Notes under the pieces: generated by a model
What the model saw: only the letters and a program-made list of their open reading frames with translations
Database searches by the model: none
Told to the model about the DNA's origin: nothing
Assembly: GCF_014647515.1 (NCBI RefSeq)
Contig: NZ_BMPI01000005.1
Location: 124,001 to 188,000 of the forward strand
Length of the DNA: 64,000 bases
Direction of reading: 5' to 3'
From: Dactylosporangium sucinum
GTDB lineage: Bacteria > Actinomycetota > Actinomycetes > Mycobacteriales > Micromonosporaceae
Shown: positions 51,520 to 59,692 of the stretch, piece by piece
Numbering within the stretch: position 1 is the stretch's first letter
How the letters are laid out: each line of letters begins with the position of its first letter
Translations under genes and position numbers: made by a program

Positions 51520-52367
51520 TCCCCGTGGCGTTCGACTACGTCCGTCCGTCCACCGTGGACGAGGCGGTGGCGGCCCTCGGCTCGGACGAGGACGCCAAGG
51601 TGCTGGCCGGCGGCCAGTCCCTGCTGCCGGTGCTGCGGCTGCGGCTCGCGGCCCCGACGGTGCTCGTCGACCTCGGCGGCGTGCCGGGGCTGACCGGGGC
51701 CCGGCTCGACGGCGGCGACCTGGTGATCGGGGCGATGACCACCCACGCGGAGGTCGCCGCCGACCCGCTGATCCGCGAGCACGCCCCGCTGCTGGCCGTC
51801 GCGGCCGGCACCGTCGGCGACCGCCAGGTGCGCCACCGCGGCACGCTCGGCGGCTCGCTCGCCCACGCCGACCCGGCCGCCGACCTCCCGGCGGTGGCGG
51901 CGGCCCTGGACGCGGTGTACGAGGTGCAGGGTCCTTCCGGCCGGCGGACCATCCCGGCCGCGGACTTCGCGGTGGACCTGTTCACCACCGCCCTCGGCCC
52001 CGACGAGGTCATCGTCGGGGTCCGCGTCCCGGCCGCCGCCGGCTGGGCCACCCACTACGAGAAGTTCCATCGGACGGCCCAGGCGTGGGCTATCGTCGGG
52101 GTGGCCGTGGCCGTCGCACGGTCCAACGGGACGATCTCCGAGGCCCGGGTCGCCCTGACGAACATGGGCCCGGTGCCGCACCGGGCCCGGGGCGTCGAGG
52201 CGGCCCTCGCCGGGGCGCCGGCGACCGCCGAGGCGGTCGCGGAGGCGTGCGCATCGGTCGCCGCGGGCACCGATCCGGTGGACGACCTGTCGGCCTCGGC
52301 GGACTATCGTCGGGAGTTGGCCCGGGTGCTCACCACGCGGGCCGTGTGCCGAGCGCTGGGGGTCTGA
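51516..52367 (+). CDS. Mo-hydroxylase FAD subunit (CoxM-like)
   Basis: 283 aa. FAD-binding motifs AGGQSLLP and TLGGSLAHADPAADLP are intact, followed by the CO-dehydrogenase flavoprotein C-terminal domain (KFHRTAQAWAIVGVA). Accepts electrons from the iron-sulfur subunit. GTG 51516 overlaps the large-subunit stop by 4 bp, giving the order S-L-M. Confidence 0.92.
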   Translation: MIPVAFDYVRPSTVDEAVAALGSDEDAKVLAGGQSLLPVLRLRLAAPTVLVDLGGVPGLTGARLDGGDLVIGAMTTHAEVAADPLIREHAPLLAVAAGTVGDRQVRHRGTLGGSLAHADPAADLPAVAAALDAVYEVQGPSGRRTIPAADFAVDLFTTALGPDEVIVGVRVPAAAGWATHYEKFHRTAQAWAIVGVAVAVARSNGTISEARVALTNMGPVPHRARGVEAALAGAPATAEAVAEACASVAAGTDPVDDLSASADYRRELARVLTTRAVCRALGV

Positions 52368-52372
52368 CGACC

Positions 52373-53095
52373 GTGCTACTGGAACACAGCTTCACCGTGC
52401 CCGTCCCCGTCGACCAGGCGTGGGCGGTGCTGCTGGACATCGAACGCATCGCGCCGTGCATGCCGGGTGCCACGCTGACCGGCCACGACGACGAGGAGGG
52501 CACGTTCACCGGCACGGTGAAGGTGAAGCTGGGTCCGGTCAGCCTCACGTTCAAGGGCTCGGGCCGCTTCGTCGAGCGCGACGAGGCGGCCCACCGCGTG
52601 CAGCTGACCGCCTCGGGCGCCGACGCCCGCGGCGGCGGGACGGCCGCGGCCCGGGTGACCGCATCGCTGCACGAGGAGGGCGACGACACCCGCGTCGAGG
52701 TGAAGACCGACCTCGACGTCACCGGCAAGGCGGCCCAGTTCGGCCGCGGCCTGATCGGCGACGTGAGCGGCAAGCTGATCGGGCAGTTCGCCGACTGCCT
52801 GGCCGGCAAGCTGGCCGCCGGGACCGAGCCGGCACCCGCGGCAGCGGCGCCCGCTGCGGCGGCGCCCGCGGCAACGGCGGCCGCCGCGGCGGCCGAGGCC
52901 TCGGGCCCGGTGACCGAGCCGGCGGTCGCTCCCGCGCGGGTTGCCGAGCCGGAGCCCGAGGCCGTCGAGCCCATCGACCTGCTCGCCGTCTCCGGCGTCG
53001 GGTCGGCCGTCCGCCGCGCGGTGCCCTACGTGCTGACGGCCGCGGCCAGCTTCGCCGTCGTCCTCGGCATCATCTGGTGGATCAAGCGCCGCTGA
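52373..53095 (+). CDS. CoxG-like SRPBCC protein with C-terminal membrane anchor
   Basis: 240 aa. Residues 1-150 form a START/SRPBCC fold (VDQAWAVLLDIERIAPCMPG, then KLGPVSLTFKGSGRFVERDE), as in CoxG, which tethers CO dehydrogenase to the membrane. An Ala/Pro linker (about 155-195) leads to a single helix (PYVLTAAASFAVVLGIIWW) and a basic end IKRR. It should anchor the hydroxylase at the cytoplasmic membrane. GTG 52373 is 5 bp after coxM. The P1 copy C palindrome starts 3 bases after the stop. Confidence 0.88.
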   Translation: MLLEHSFTVPVPVDQAWAVLLDIERIAPCMPGATLTGHDDEEGTFTGTVKVKLGPVSLTFKGSGRFVERDEAAHRVQLTASGADARGGGTAAARVTASLHEEGDDTRVEVKTDLDVTGKAAQFGRGLIGDVSGKLIGQFADCLAGKLAAGTEPAPAAAAPAAAAPAATAAAAAAEASGPVTEPAVAPARVAEPEPEAVEPIDLLAVSGVGSAVRRAVPYVLTAAASFAVVLGIIWWIKRR

Positions 53096-53098
53096 CCA

Positions 53099-53190
53099 CC
53101 ACCCGCGTCGATCTTGCAGTTGTGGTGCCGGGACACTCCCTGAATGCCCGGGTTTGTCAGGCACCACAACTGCAAGATCGACGCGGGTGG
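53099..53190. repeat. Palindromic element P1, copy C
   Basis: Perfect 31-bp arms (53099-53129 and 53160-53190) around a 30-nt loop ending CCGGGTTTGTCA. It extends copies A and B by extra paired flanking bases. It separates the CoxG-like gene from the facing serine hydrolase gene. Confidence 0.9.
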
Positions 53191-53209
53191 GCGGGTGGAC
53201 GGGTCGCGG

Positions 53210-54658
53210 TCACGGCTCCAGGCCGGCGACCAGGCGGCCCAGCCACGGCACGCCCAGCTCGCTCGTGACCAGCGCCTGCAGGTGGGCCGGGACCTGCTCG
53301 CGGCTCCACGCCATCGCCTCGCCCAGCGAGTCGCACGGATAGTCGCGCAGCGCCGCCCGGAACGCCTCCGGGTCCCACGGCTGGCCCGGCCGGACCACCG
53401 CCCCGGCGACCAGCGCGTCGATCTCGGCCGCCGACAGCGGGCGCCGCGAACCGATGCGGGTGGTCAGGCGGTCGGCGACCAGCATGCCGGCGAGCCAGCT
53501 CTGCGCCGCCGCCGGGGACTTCGACGGCATCGGGTCGAGGCCGTTGACCCAGGCGGTGACCACCCCGCCGACCAGCCGGCCGGCGAAGTGGCTGGGCCGG
53601 TGCGAGGTGCCCGGCTCGGCCAGGTGCCACTGGTTGGCCGACACGACCACGGCCACGCGCGACGACGGCCAGCCGCGGGTGAAGCTGCTCCAGCCCCAGA
53701 AATACTCGCCGCCGTGGCCGACGTACCCCTCGTCGAGGCCGCCGTCGAAGACGTTCCAGACCAGCCCGACGGTCGCCGCCGGGTCGGGGCCGCGGCCGGC
53801 CTGCGGGGTCAGCATCAGCCGGGCCGTCTCGGGGGCGAGGATGCGGCCGGAGGGCAGCGCGCCGCCGCCGAGCACGGCCAGGACGAACCGGCAGTGGTCC
53901 GACGCGGTGGTGAGCGCGGTGCCGGCCGGGTAGTCGCCGACGTAGACCGGCGGGAGCACGAACTGCAGCCCGCCCACCGTCGCGTAGCCGGTGCTGCGCC
54001 GGGAGAGGGCCTCCGGCGGCGCCTCGGCCGGCGGGAACCACGCCGAGCGCATCCCGAGCGGCGTGAACACGCTGCGGCGGACCCACTCGTCGAACGGGAC
54101 GCCGGCCGGGTTCGTCCGCTCCACCAGATAGCCCACGAGGGCGATGCCGGTGTTGCTGTACTGATACTGCACGCCGACCGGCGTCGACCACAGCGGGACC
54201 AGGTCCCCGCCGTACAGGTCGCTGCGGCCGCGCCGGAAGACCTGCCGCAGGTGCTCGCCCAGCGGGGCCGGCGGCACCCGGTCGGCGAACCCGAACGTCG
54301 TGCCCAGCCCGCTGCGATGGGTCAGCAGGTCCCGCAGCGTGATCGGGCGCGCCCCGTGCGGGTTGACCACCCGCAGGTCGCCGAGGTGCGGCCCGATCGG
54401 CCCGTCGAGGTCGAGCAGGCCGCGCTCGACGAGCTGCATGGCCGCCGCGGCCGTATACGTCTTGCCGTCGGAGCCGATCGGGTTGACCGTCTCGGGCGTC
54501 ATCGGGGCGCCGGTGCCGAGGTCGGCCACGCCGTAGCCCCGGGCCAGCACGACCTCGTCGCCGACGCCGACCGCGACGGACACGCCGGGCGTGTCGGTGT
54601 GCTCGAGGATCTCCGGCACGAGCACGTCCAAGGCGCGCGCGAGGGCGGCGACGTCCAT
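53210..54658 (-). CDS. Serine hydrolase, class C beta-lactamase fold
   Basis: 482 aa. The nucleophile motif is S-D-G-K in PIGSDGKTYT, the YSN box is QYSNTGIAL, and the third element is HGG (GYVGHGGEY) in place of the usual KTG/HxG. No signal peptide. A long C-terminal part, ending RLVAGLEP, has no named domain. Second member of this family in the window (compare 27068-28390) but not a duplicate. TAGTCT 6 bases before ATG 54658 suggests a leaderless start. Substrate unknown. Confidence 0.85.
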   Translation of the reverse strand: MDVAALARALDVLVPEILEHTDTPGVSVAVGVGDEVVLARGYGVADLGTGAPMTPETVNPIGSDGKTYTAAAAMQLVERGLLDLDGPIGPHLGDLRVVNPHGARPITLRDLLTHRSGLGTTFGFADRVPPAPLGEHLRQVFRRGRSDLYGGDLVPLWSTPVGVQYQYSNTGIALVGYLVERTNPAGVPFDEWVRRSVFTPLGMRSAWFPPAEAPPEALSRRSTGYATVGGLQFVLPPVYVGDYPAGTALTTASDHCRFVLAVLGGGALPSGRILAPETARLMLTPQAGRGPDPAATVGLVWNVFDGGLDEGYVGHGGEYFWGWSSFTRGWPSSRVAVVVSANQWHLAEPGTSHRPSHFAGRLVGGVVTAWVNGLDPMPSKSPAAAQSWLAGMLVADRLTTRIGSRRPLSAAEIDALVAGAVVRPGQPWDPEAFRAALRDYPCDSLGEAMAWSREQVPAHLQALVTSELGVPWLGRLVAGLEP

Positions 54659-54667
54659 GCGCGCAGA

Positions 54668-55273
54668 CTACTCGGCGGCCCGGGAGCGCCCCTCCTCGAA
54701 GAACGCGAAGACGCCGGCCGTGTCGCCGAGGTCGCGCAGCGGCACCGCCGCGCCGAACGACACGTTCCAGAACGCGCCCTCGCGCGGCTTCCACGGGCCG
54801 ACGTAGGCATACGGCTCGTCGATGGCCGAGTCGCCGGTTGACACCCCGTAGTTCACCTCGTCGAGCGACACCCCGACGTCGAAGTGCTCGGGCCACAGCA
54901 CCGGGGCGGCGTCGGTGGTGAGCCGGCGCAGGGCGGCGTCGCCGGTGGTGAGGGCGGCCAGCAGCTCGGCGGCGCCGTCGGTGACGACCCGGTCGCCGGG
55001 GCTCGCGCCGGAGCCGTCGGAATACAGGTCCTTCGGGGCGCCGACCTCCACGTCCGCCTCGGTGGCGAGGTCGGCCAGGGTCTGGCCGGCCAGCGGGAAC
55101 CGCCGGTCGCCGACCACCAGCGCGTCCGCCTCGACGGCGAGGACGGGGTCGGCCACGGTGGCGAAGCCGGTCGGCGTCACCCGGAGCCGGATGGTGCCGC
55201 TGCGGCGGTGCTGGGGGCCGGCGAGAACCAGCTCGGCCAGGCCGTGGAAGGAGCGTCGCGTCTCGTTGGTCAC
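54668..55273 (-). CDS. Unknown soluble protein
   Basis: 201 aa, not recognised. It reads as an all-beta protein with SGTIRLRVTPTGFATVADP and a Gly/Asp-rich centre (YSDGSGASPGDRV), and ends FFEEGRSRAAE. GTG 55273 is chosen since the codons above it in frame are antisense to the amidohydrolase. It starts 8 bp after that gene's stop on the same strand, so it is the last gene of a three-gene transcript. Confidence 0.6.
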   Translation of the reverse strand: MTNETRRSFHGLAELVLAGPQHRRSGTIRLRVTPTGFATVADPVLAVEADALVVGDRRFPLAGQTLADLATEADVEVGAPKDLYSDGSGASPGDRVVTDGAAELLAALTTGDAALRRLTTDAAPVLWPEHFDVGVSLDEVNYGVSTGDSAIDEPYAYVGPWKPREGAFWNVSFGAAVPLRDLGDTAGVFAFFEEGRSRAAE

Positions 55274-55280
55274 GAGCCCA

Positions 55281-56153
55281 TCATGCCGCGCCCGGGAACA
55301 GCGCGAGGCCGTTGGACCAGCAGACGGACCGCAGCCAGTCGTCGCCGAGGTCGAGCCGGGTGAGGCCCTCCAGCTGGTGGGCGTAGGCGTAGGGGATGTT
55401 GGGGAAGTCGGTGCCGAGCAGCACCCGGCCGGCCAGGCCCAGGTCGCGGACCAGCGGCAGCAGCGCTCGCGGCGGCGCGCCGAAGAACTCGGTGAAGACC
55501 ATGGTGGTGTCGAGGTGCAGGCGCGGATGGCGCTCGGCGAGGGCGAGGAAGCCTTCGTACTCCGGGGCACCCATGTGGGCGACGACCGCCACCAGGCCCG
55601 GGTGCCGGTCGAGCACGGCGCCGAACGGGCCGGGGCCGGTGAACCCGTTGGCGACCGGCCCCGAGCCGGCGTGCACGACCACCGGCGTCCCGGTCTCGGC
55701 GAGGCGGCCCCACACCGGGTCGAGCAGCGGGTCGCGCGGGTCGAAGCCGCCGACCTGGAGGTGCACCTTGAACACCCGGGCGCCGGCGGCCAGGGCGGCG
55801 TCGGCGACGGCGAGCGCCCCCGGCTCGGGGAAGCAGGTGGCGCTGGGCAGGCAGCCGGGGGTGCGGGCGGCGAAGTCGAGCGTCCAGGCGTTGAGGTCGG
55901 TCGACATGCCGGGGCGGTGCGCGTACGCGAGGGCGGAGTAGTGCCGGACCCCCAGCGCGGCCAGGGTCGCGACGCGGTCGGCGTCGCTCCCGCGGTACCG
56001 GATGGGCCACGGACGCCCGACGAGCGGCCCGGCGCTGTCGAAGTAGGCCCACACCTTGCGGAGCATGCGCTCCGGCAGGAAGTGGGTGTGCACGTCGAAC
56101 AGGCCGGGCAGGCCGAGTGAGCGCCAGAAGCCCGGCACCGCGGCGTCGTCCAT
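55281..56153 (-). CDS. Amidohydrolase, amidohydro-rel (ACMSD-like) family
   Basis: 290 aa TIM-barrel metal hydrolase or decarboxylase. The HxH motif is H22-T-H24 (LFDVHTHFLP), followed by the His of VVVHAGSGP, the His in VVAHMGAPEY and the Asp in LLGTDFPNIP, all five metal-site residues of the family. Substrate unknown. The ATG shares one base with the stop of the membrane hydrolase upstream. Confidence 0.85.
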   Translation of the reverse strand: MDDAAVPGFWRSLGLPGLFDVHTHFLPERMLRKVWAYFDSAGPLVGRPWPIRYRGSDADRVATLAALGVRHYSALAYAHRPGMSTDLNAWTLDFAARTPGCLPSATCFPEPGALAVADAALAAGARVFKVHLQVGGFDPRDPLLDPVWGRLAETGTPVVVHAGSGPVANGFTGPGPFGAVLDRHPGLVAVVAHMGAPEYEGFLALAERHPRLHLDTTMVFTEFFGAPPRALLPLVRDLGLAGRVLLGTDFPNIPYAYAHQLEGLTRLDLGDDWLRSVCWSNGLALFPGAA

Positions 56154-56962
56154 CACAGGCCTATGTTGAACCGCTCCAGCAGGATCGGCGCAACCAGCAG
56201 CGCCCCGGCGAAGACGGCGACGGTGGCGAAGACCGTGCGCAGCAGGACCGTCTCGGTCTTGTCGCCGGCCCGCAGCGCGATCCGGTGGGGCAGGCCGATG
56301 TTGCGCCACATGCGCCGGCCGGTCGGGATCGGCCAGAAGATCGGGCATCCGTGCCGGGTGATCATGTCGCCGGCCAGATGGACCAGGCCGCCGATGCCGA
56401 CGGCCACGCCGAGCAGCGGGTAGCCGCGGTCGCCGGGCAGCCGCTCGTAGACCACGAACGCGGCGCCGGCCGCGGCGAGCGTCACGATGACCCAGCCGGC
56501 CCGCTCGGCCCAGCTCTCGAACAGCCCGCGCAGGGCGAGGGCGAACGAGAAGAACAGCACGCCCATCACGGCCCATTTGCCGTACGCGTTGCACAGGGCG
56601 AGGGTGCCGTAGCCGACGCCGACGTTGAACACGATCGTGTGGGTGAGTGTGCGGTGGCCGTTGCGGCGGTGCGGGTCGTACTTCATCCGGGTCAGCTTGT
56701 AGACGCCGAGCGAGAACTTCTCGACGCACTCGGCCAGGAACAGCGACAGGACGCCGAACGTGTGCGCGACCGTGGCCCCGCCCTTCCGCGCGGTCACGCG
56801 GCCGGACAGGTCGAGGTCGGGCAGCAGGGCGCCGCCGGCGCAGATCGCGGTGCCGACGGCGAGCTGGAGCGGGGTCTGGTGAAACCCGGCGAGCTGGTCG
56901 AGCGCCAGCGAGCCGCCCAGCCAGACCGCCGCCCCGGAAAGTGCGTGCGACGAGCCCATCAT
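56153..56962 (-). CDS. YdjM/DUF457-like membrane metal-dependent hydrolase
   Basis: 269 aa integral membrane protein with about five hydrophobic segments. SSHALSGAAVWLGG at the start, LLPDLDLSGR, and GHRTLTHTIVF with paired His residues are the conserved metal-site motifs of this family, best known from the LexA-controlled YdjM. TAGTCC (56969-56974, minus strand) is 6 bases from ATG 56962, so it has its own promoter and heads the transcript to 54668. Confidence 0.85.
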   Translation of the reverse strand: MMGSSHALSGAAVWLGGSLALDQLAGFHQTPLQLAVGTAICAGGALLPDLDLSGRVTARKGGATVAHTFGVLSLFLAECVEKFSLGVYKLTRMKYDPHRRNGHRTLTHTIVFNVGVGYGTLALCNAYGKWAVMGVLFFSFALALRGLFESWAERAGWVIVTLAAAGAAFVVYERLPGDRGYPLLGVAVGIGGLVHLAGDMITRHGCPIFWPIPTGRRMWRNIGLPHRIALRAGDKTETVLLRTVFATVAVFAGALLVAPILLERFNIGL

Positions 56963-57005
56963 GCCCTGGGACTATCCCAGGTGGACGGTCATTCGTACAT
57001 AGGAT

Positions 57006-57671
57006 CTACAGACGTATCGATGTGCCCGCTACGTCGAGTGTCGTTGCCGTCATGCTCGCGGCGGCGTCCGAGGCCAGGTAGAGCGCGGCGAACGCGACAT
57101 CGTCCACGATGGACGCTCGCGGTGTCCAGGTTACGACATTCGCCCGGACTCCCGACCCGGCGACCTGCCGGGCGAAGTGCTGCGTGAGGGCGGTCACACC
57201 GCCGCCGACGGCCGTCGACGCCGGGTCCGGGCCGGCCGGGGCGAGGGTCACCACCGCGCCGGTGCGCGCCTCGACCATCGCCGGGACGAACGCCTGCAGC
57301 GCCTGCAGCGTCGTGGTCAGCCCGCTGTCGACCATGTCGTGCCAGCCGGCGCCGGCCCGGTTCGTGCAGGTGAGCACGAACAGCAGGTCGGGCGCACCGA
57401 GCTCGGTCAGCACGCTCGCGCGCACGGCGTCCATCGCGGCCGCGCCGCCGCCGTGCTGCCCGCCGGACGCCGCGACGATGCCGACCGCCTCGGCGCCGAG
57501 CCAGTGCAGCTCGTCGACGAGGTCCTCCAGCTCGTCCGGCTGTTCGCCGATCACGGCGATGCGCACCCCGCGGTTGGCGAGCATCCGGCACACCGCCCCG
57601 GCCACCCCGTCGGAGGGGCCCAGCACCACCGCGACCCGGCCCTTGAGCTCGGGAAACGTCGATCCCCACAT
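57006..57671 (-). CDS. Degenerate short-chain dehydrogenase-like protein
   Basis: 221 aa with an SDR fold (ELKGRVAVVLGPSDGVAGAV at the start, ANVVTWTPRASIVDD and DVAFAALYLASD near the end). The cofactor loop TGxxxGxG is replaced by GPSDGVAG, and the catalytic YxxxK is replaced by VGGGVTALTQ, so normal reductase chemistry is unlikely. Possibly a non-catalytic binding protein. ATG 57671 gives the usual SDR N-terminus; a longer in-frame start at 57713 exists. Confidence 0.7.
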   Translation of the reverse strand: MWGSTFPELKGRVAVVLGPSDGVAGAVCRMLANRGVRIAVIGEQPDELEDLVDELHWLGAEAVGIVAASGGQHGGGAAAMDAVRASVLTELGAPDLLFVLTCTNRAGAGWHDMVDSGLTTTLQALQAFVPAMVEARTGAVVTLAPAGPDPASTAVGGGVTALTQHFARQVAGSGVRANVVTWTPRASIVDDVAFAALYLASDAAASMTATTLDVAGTSIRL

Positions 57672-57735
57672 GAACACAGCGCCCCTCTCGGTCGAGGGGG
57701 CCGCCGCCCCCACGCGGCGGCCCCCGGGTGGTGGG

Positions 57736-58245
57736 TCAGCGGCTCCAGCCCTGACGGTCGGACGCGGCGGCCCAGGGACCGCGGTCCCACCGGCCGTGCC
57801 GGTGCCCGTGCTCGCGCCCGTGCCACGGCGGCACGCCCCCGTTCTCCGCGACCCAGCGCCGCCAGCGTGCGTGCTTGAAGACGCTGAGGACGAGGAAGAA
57901 CAGCGGGATCGCCGGCCAGAAGAAGTGGGCGCCCGAGAGCCACCACAGCCCGGTCAGCAATATCGCCAGCGCGAACACGAACCCGGCGTGCCGCCGCAGG
58001 TGCCGGCGGCCGTCGTGCATGAAGGCCTGCTTGGCCTCGGGCGTCTCGCGCAGTCCGCGCCGGCCGCCCTCGGGCAGGTCGGCGGTCAGCGGCGGCAGCT
58101 CGTCGCGGTACTTCGCCGCGTACACCTGCCCGAGCCGCTCCTCTCCCTCTTCGAGCGTCAACCGGCCCTCGGTCATGCCGGCCCGCACCATGTTGGCGTA
58201 CTGTTCGCGTTCCGCGTCCGAGGCACGCACCCGCTCGCCGGTCAT
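57736..58245 (-). CDS. DUF1707 and 2TM-domain protein
   Basis: 169 aa. The N-terminal DUF1707 segment is typical (RASDAEREQYANMVRAGMTEGRLTLEEGEERL, spread over residues 7-38). Two adjacent transmembrane helices lie at about 90-108 and 110-125, and the C-terminus is His/Arg-rich (HGREHGHRHGRWDRGPW). DUF1707 proteins are actinobacterial and often linked to envelope stress, but no role is proven. GAGGAAGGGG is upstream of ATG 58245. Divergent from the two-component system. Confidence 0.85.
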   Translation of the reverse strand: MTGERVRASDAEREQYANMVRAGMTEGRLTLEEGEERLGQVYAAKYRDELPPLTADLPEGGRRGLRETPEAKQAFMHDGRRHLRRHAGFVFALAILLTGLWWLSGAHFFWPAIPLFFLVLSVFKHARWRRWVAENGGVPPWHGREHGHRHGRWDRGPWAAASDRQGWSR

Positions 58246-58417
58246 CTCGGCCCCCTTCCTCGTGATGGACTCCAGCGTGCCGATCGCGAGCGCTCGGCGC
58301 GTCGCACCGGGGTCGTCTCGTGCGGTACCTCGCCCGGCGCAGCGCGGCGCCCCGTCTACTCCCGCTGGAGTACACGGCGCGAACCGGGAAGGCGATGTCG
58401 CCGCCGACCCCCTCCAC

Positions 58418-58423
58418 TACGGT
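58418..58423 (+). promoter_or_regulatory. -10 TACGGT of the two-component operon
   Basis: TACGGT is 6 bases before GTG 58430; no Shine-Dalgarno is present. Confidence 0.45.
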
Positions 58424-58429
58424 CGACCT

Positions 58430-59692
58430 GTGACGAGACGACGGCCCTGGCGCGACGACCTGCGCGCGGCCCGTCACGCCCACCGGATCGCCCACCGGCA
58501 GGCCCGCCTCCAGCAGCGGCTCGACCGGCTGGAGAAGCGGCACTGGCGCGGGCCCAGCCCGGTAGCGATCGCGGTGTTCATCGCGCTCGTGCAGGTCTTC
58601 GGCACCCGCGCCGCCGCCTACGGCACGACCGAGCACGTGCTGGACAAGACCGGCTACCTGCTGCTCGTCGGCGGGGCGGCCGCCCTGGTCTTCCGGCAGA
58701 AGCTGCCGCTGTTCGCGCTGGCCGGCGCGCTGGCCGCGACCGTCGCGTACTTCAGCCTCAGGTACCCCGACGGACCGGGTTTCATCGCGGCGATCGTCGC
58801 CGTCTTCACCGCGCTGGCGGCCGGCTACCGGGCGCTCACGCTGCTCGCGGTCGCCGCCGCCTACACCGTGTTCGTCGTGCGCGTCCACGACGTCGAGTCG
58901 ACCGCCCGGCTGGTCGTCGTCGGCATCTGCGCCCTCATGATCCTGTCGTTCGGCGAGGCGGCGCGGGTGCGCGGGCTGCGGTACGCCCAGCTGGCCCGCG
59001 AACGCGAGGAGCAGGAGGCCCTCGCCCGGGCCGAGGAGGAGCGGGCCCGCAAGGAGCAGAAGGCCCGCCGGGCCAGCGACGAGCGGCTGCTCATCGCCCG
59101 GGAGCTGCACGACGTCATCGGCCACCACCTCTCGCTCATCAACGTGCAGGCGGGCGTCGGCCTGCACCTCATGGACGACAACCCGGAGCAGGCCCGCACC
59201 GCGCTCGCCGCGATCAAGCACGCGAGCGCCGAGGCGCTGCGGGAGACCCGGGCGGTGCTGGCCGGCCTCAACCCGGGCGAGGCGGCCCCGCGCACGCCGG
59301 CGCCGGGACTGGCCGACCTGGAGCGGCTCGCGGCCGAGGCACGCGGGGCCGGGCTGCCGGTCGCGGTGGAGACGGTCGGCACCGTCGTGCCGCTGCCGCC
59401 GCAGGTCGACCGCGCGGCGTACCGCATCGTGCAGGAGGCGCTGACGAACGTCCGCCGGCACGCCGGCCCCGACGCCTCGGCGACCGTCGTCGTCGGCTAC
59501 GCGCCCGGCGAGGTCAGCATCCTGGTGTCCGACACCGGCACCGGCGCCACGGCCGCCGTGGAGGGCAACGGCATCGCCGGCATGCGGCACCGCGCCGCGA
59601 CCTTCGGCGGCACCGTCGATGCGGGCCCGCGCGACGGCGGCGGCTTCGAGGTCCACGCCCGCATCCCCCTGCGCGAGGAGCAGCCGACATGA
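58430..59692 (+). CDS. NarL-type sensor histidine kinase
   Basis: 420 aa. Four or five membrane helices between residues 45 and 180 are followed by a charged helical linker (LAREREEQEALARAEEE). The phospho-acceptor is H227 in IARELHDVIGHHL, and the ATPase domain holds EALTNVRRHAG and the GNGIAGMRHRA G box. The signal is unknown. The stop overlaps the response regulator ATG by 4 bp, so they are a cognate pair. Confidence 0.9.
   Translation: MTRRRPWRDDLRAARHAHRIAHRQARLQQRLDRLEKRHWRGPSPVAIAVFIALVQVFGTRAAAYGTTEHVLDKTGYLLLVGGAAALVFRQKLPLFALAGALAATVAYFSLRYPDGPGFIAAIVAVFTALAAGYRALTLLAVAAAYTVFVVRVHDVESTARLVVVGICALMILSFGEAARVRGLRYAQLAREREEQEALARAEEERARKEQKARRASDERLLIARELHDVIGHHLSLINVQAGVGLHLMDDNPEQARTALAAIKHASAEALRETRAVLAGLNPGEAAPRTPAPGLADLERLAAEARGAGLPVAVETVGTVVPLPPQVDRAAYRIVQEALTNVRRHAGPDASATVVVGYAPGEVSILVSDTGTGATAAVEGNGIAGMRHRAATFGGTVDAGPRDGGGFEVHARIPLREEQPT

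Noticed and set aside
27068-54658. The two serine hydrolases as a recent duplication
   Set aside because: They differ in length and in the SxxK (SITK versus SDGK) and third motifs, with no shared DNA blocks seen.
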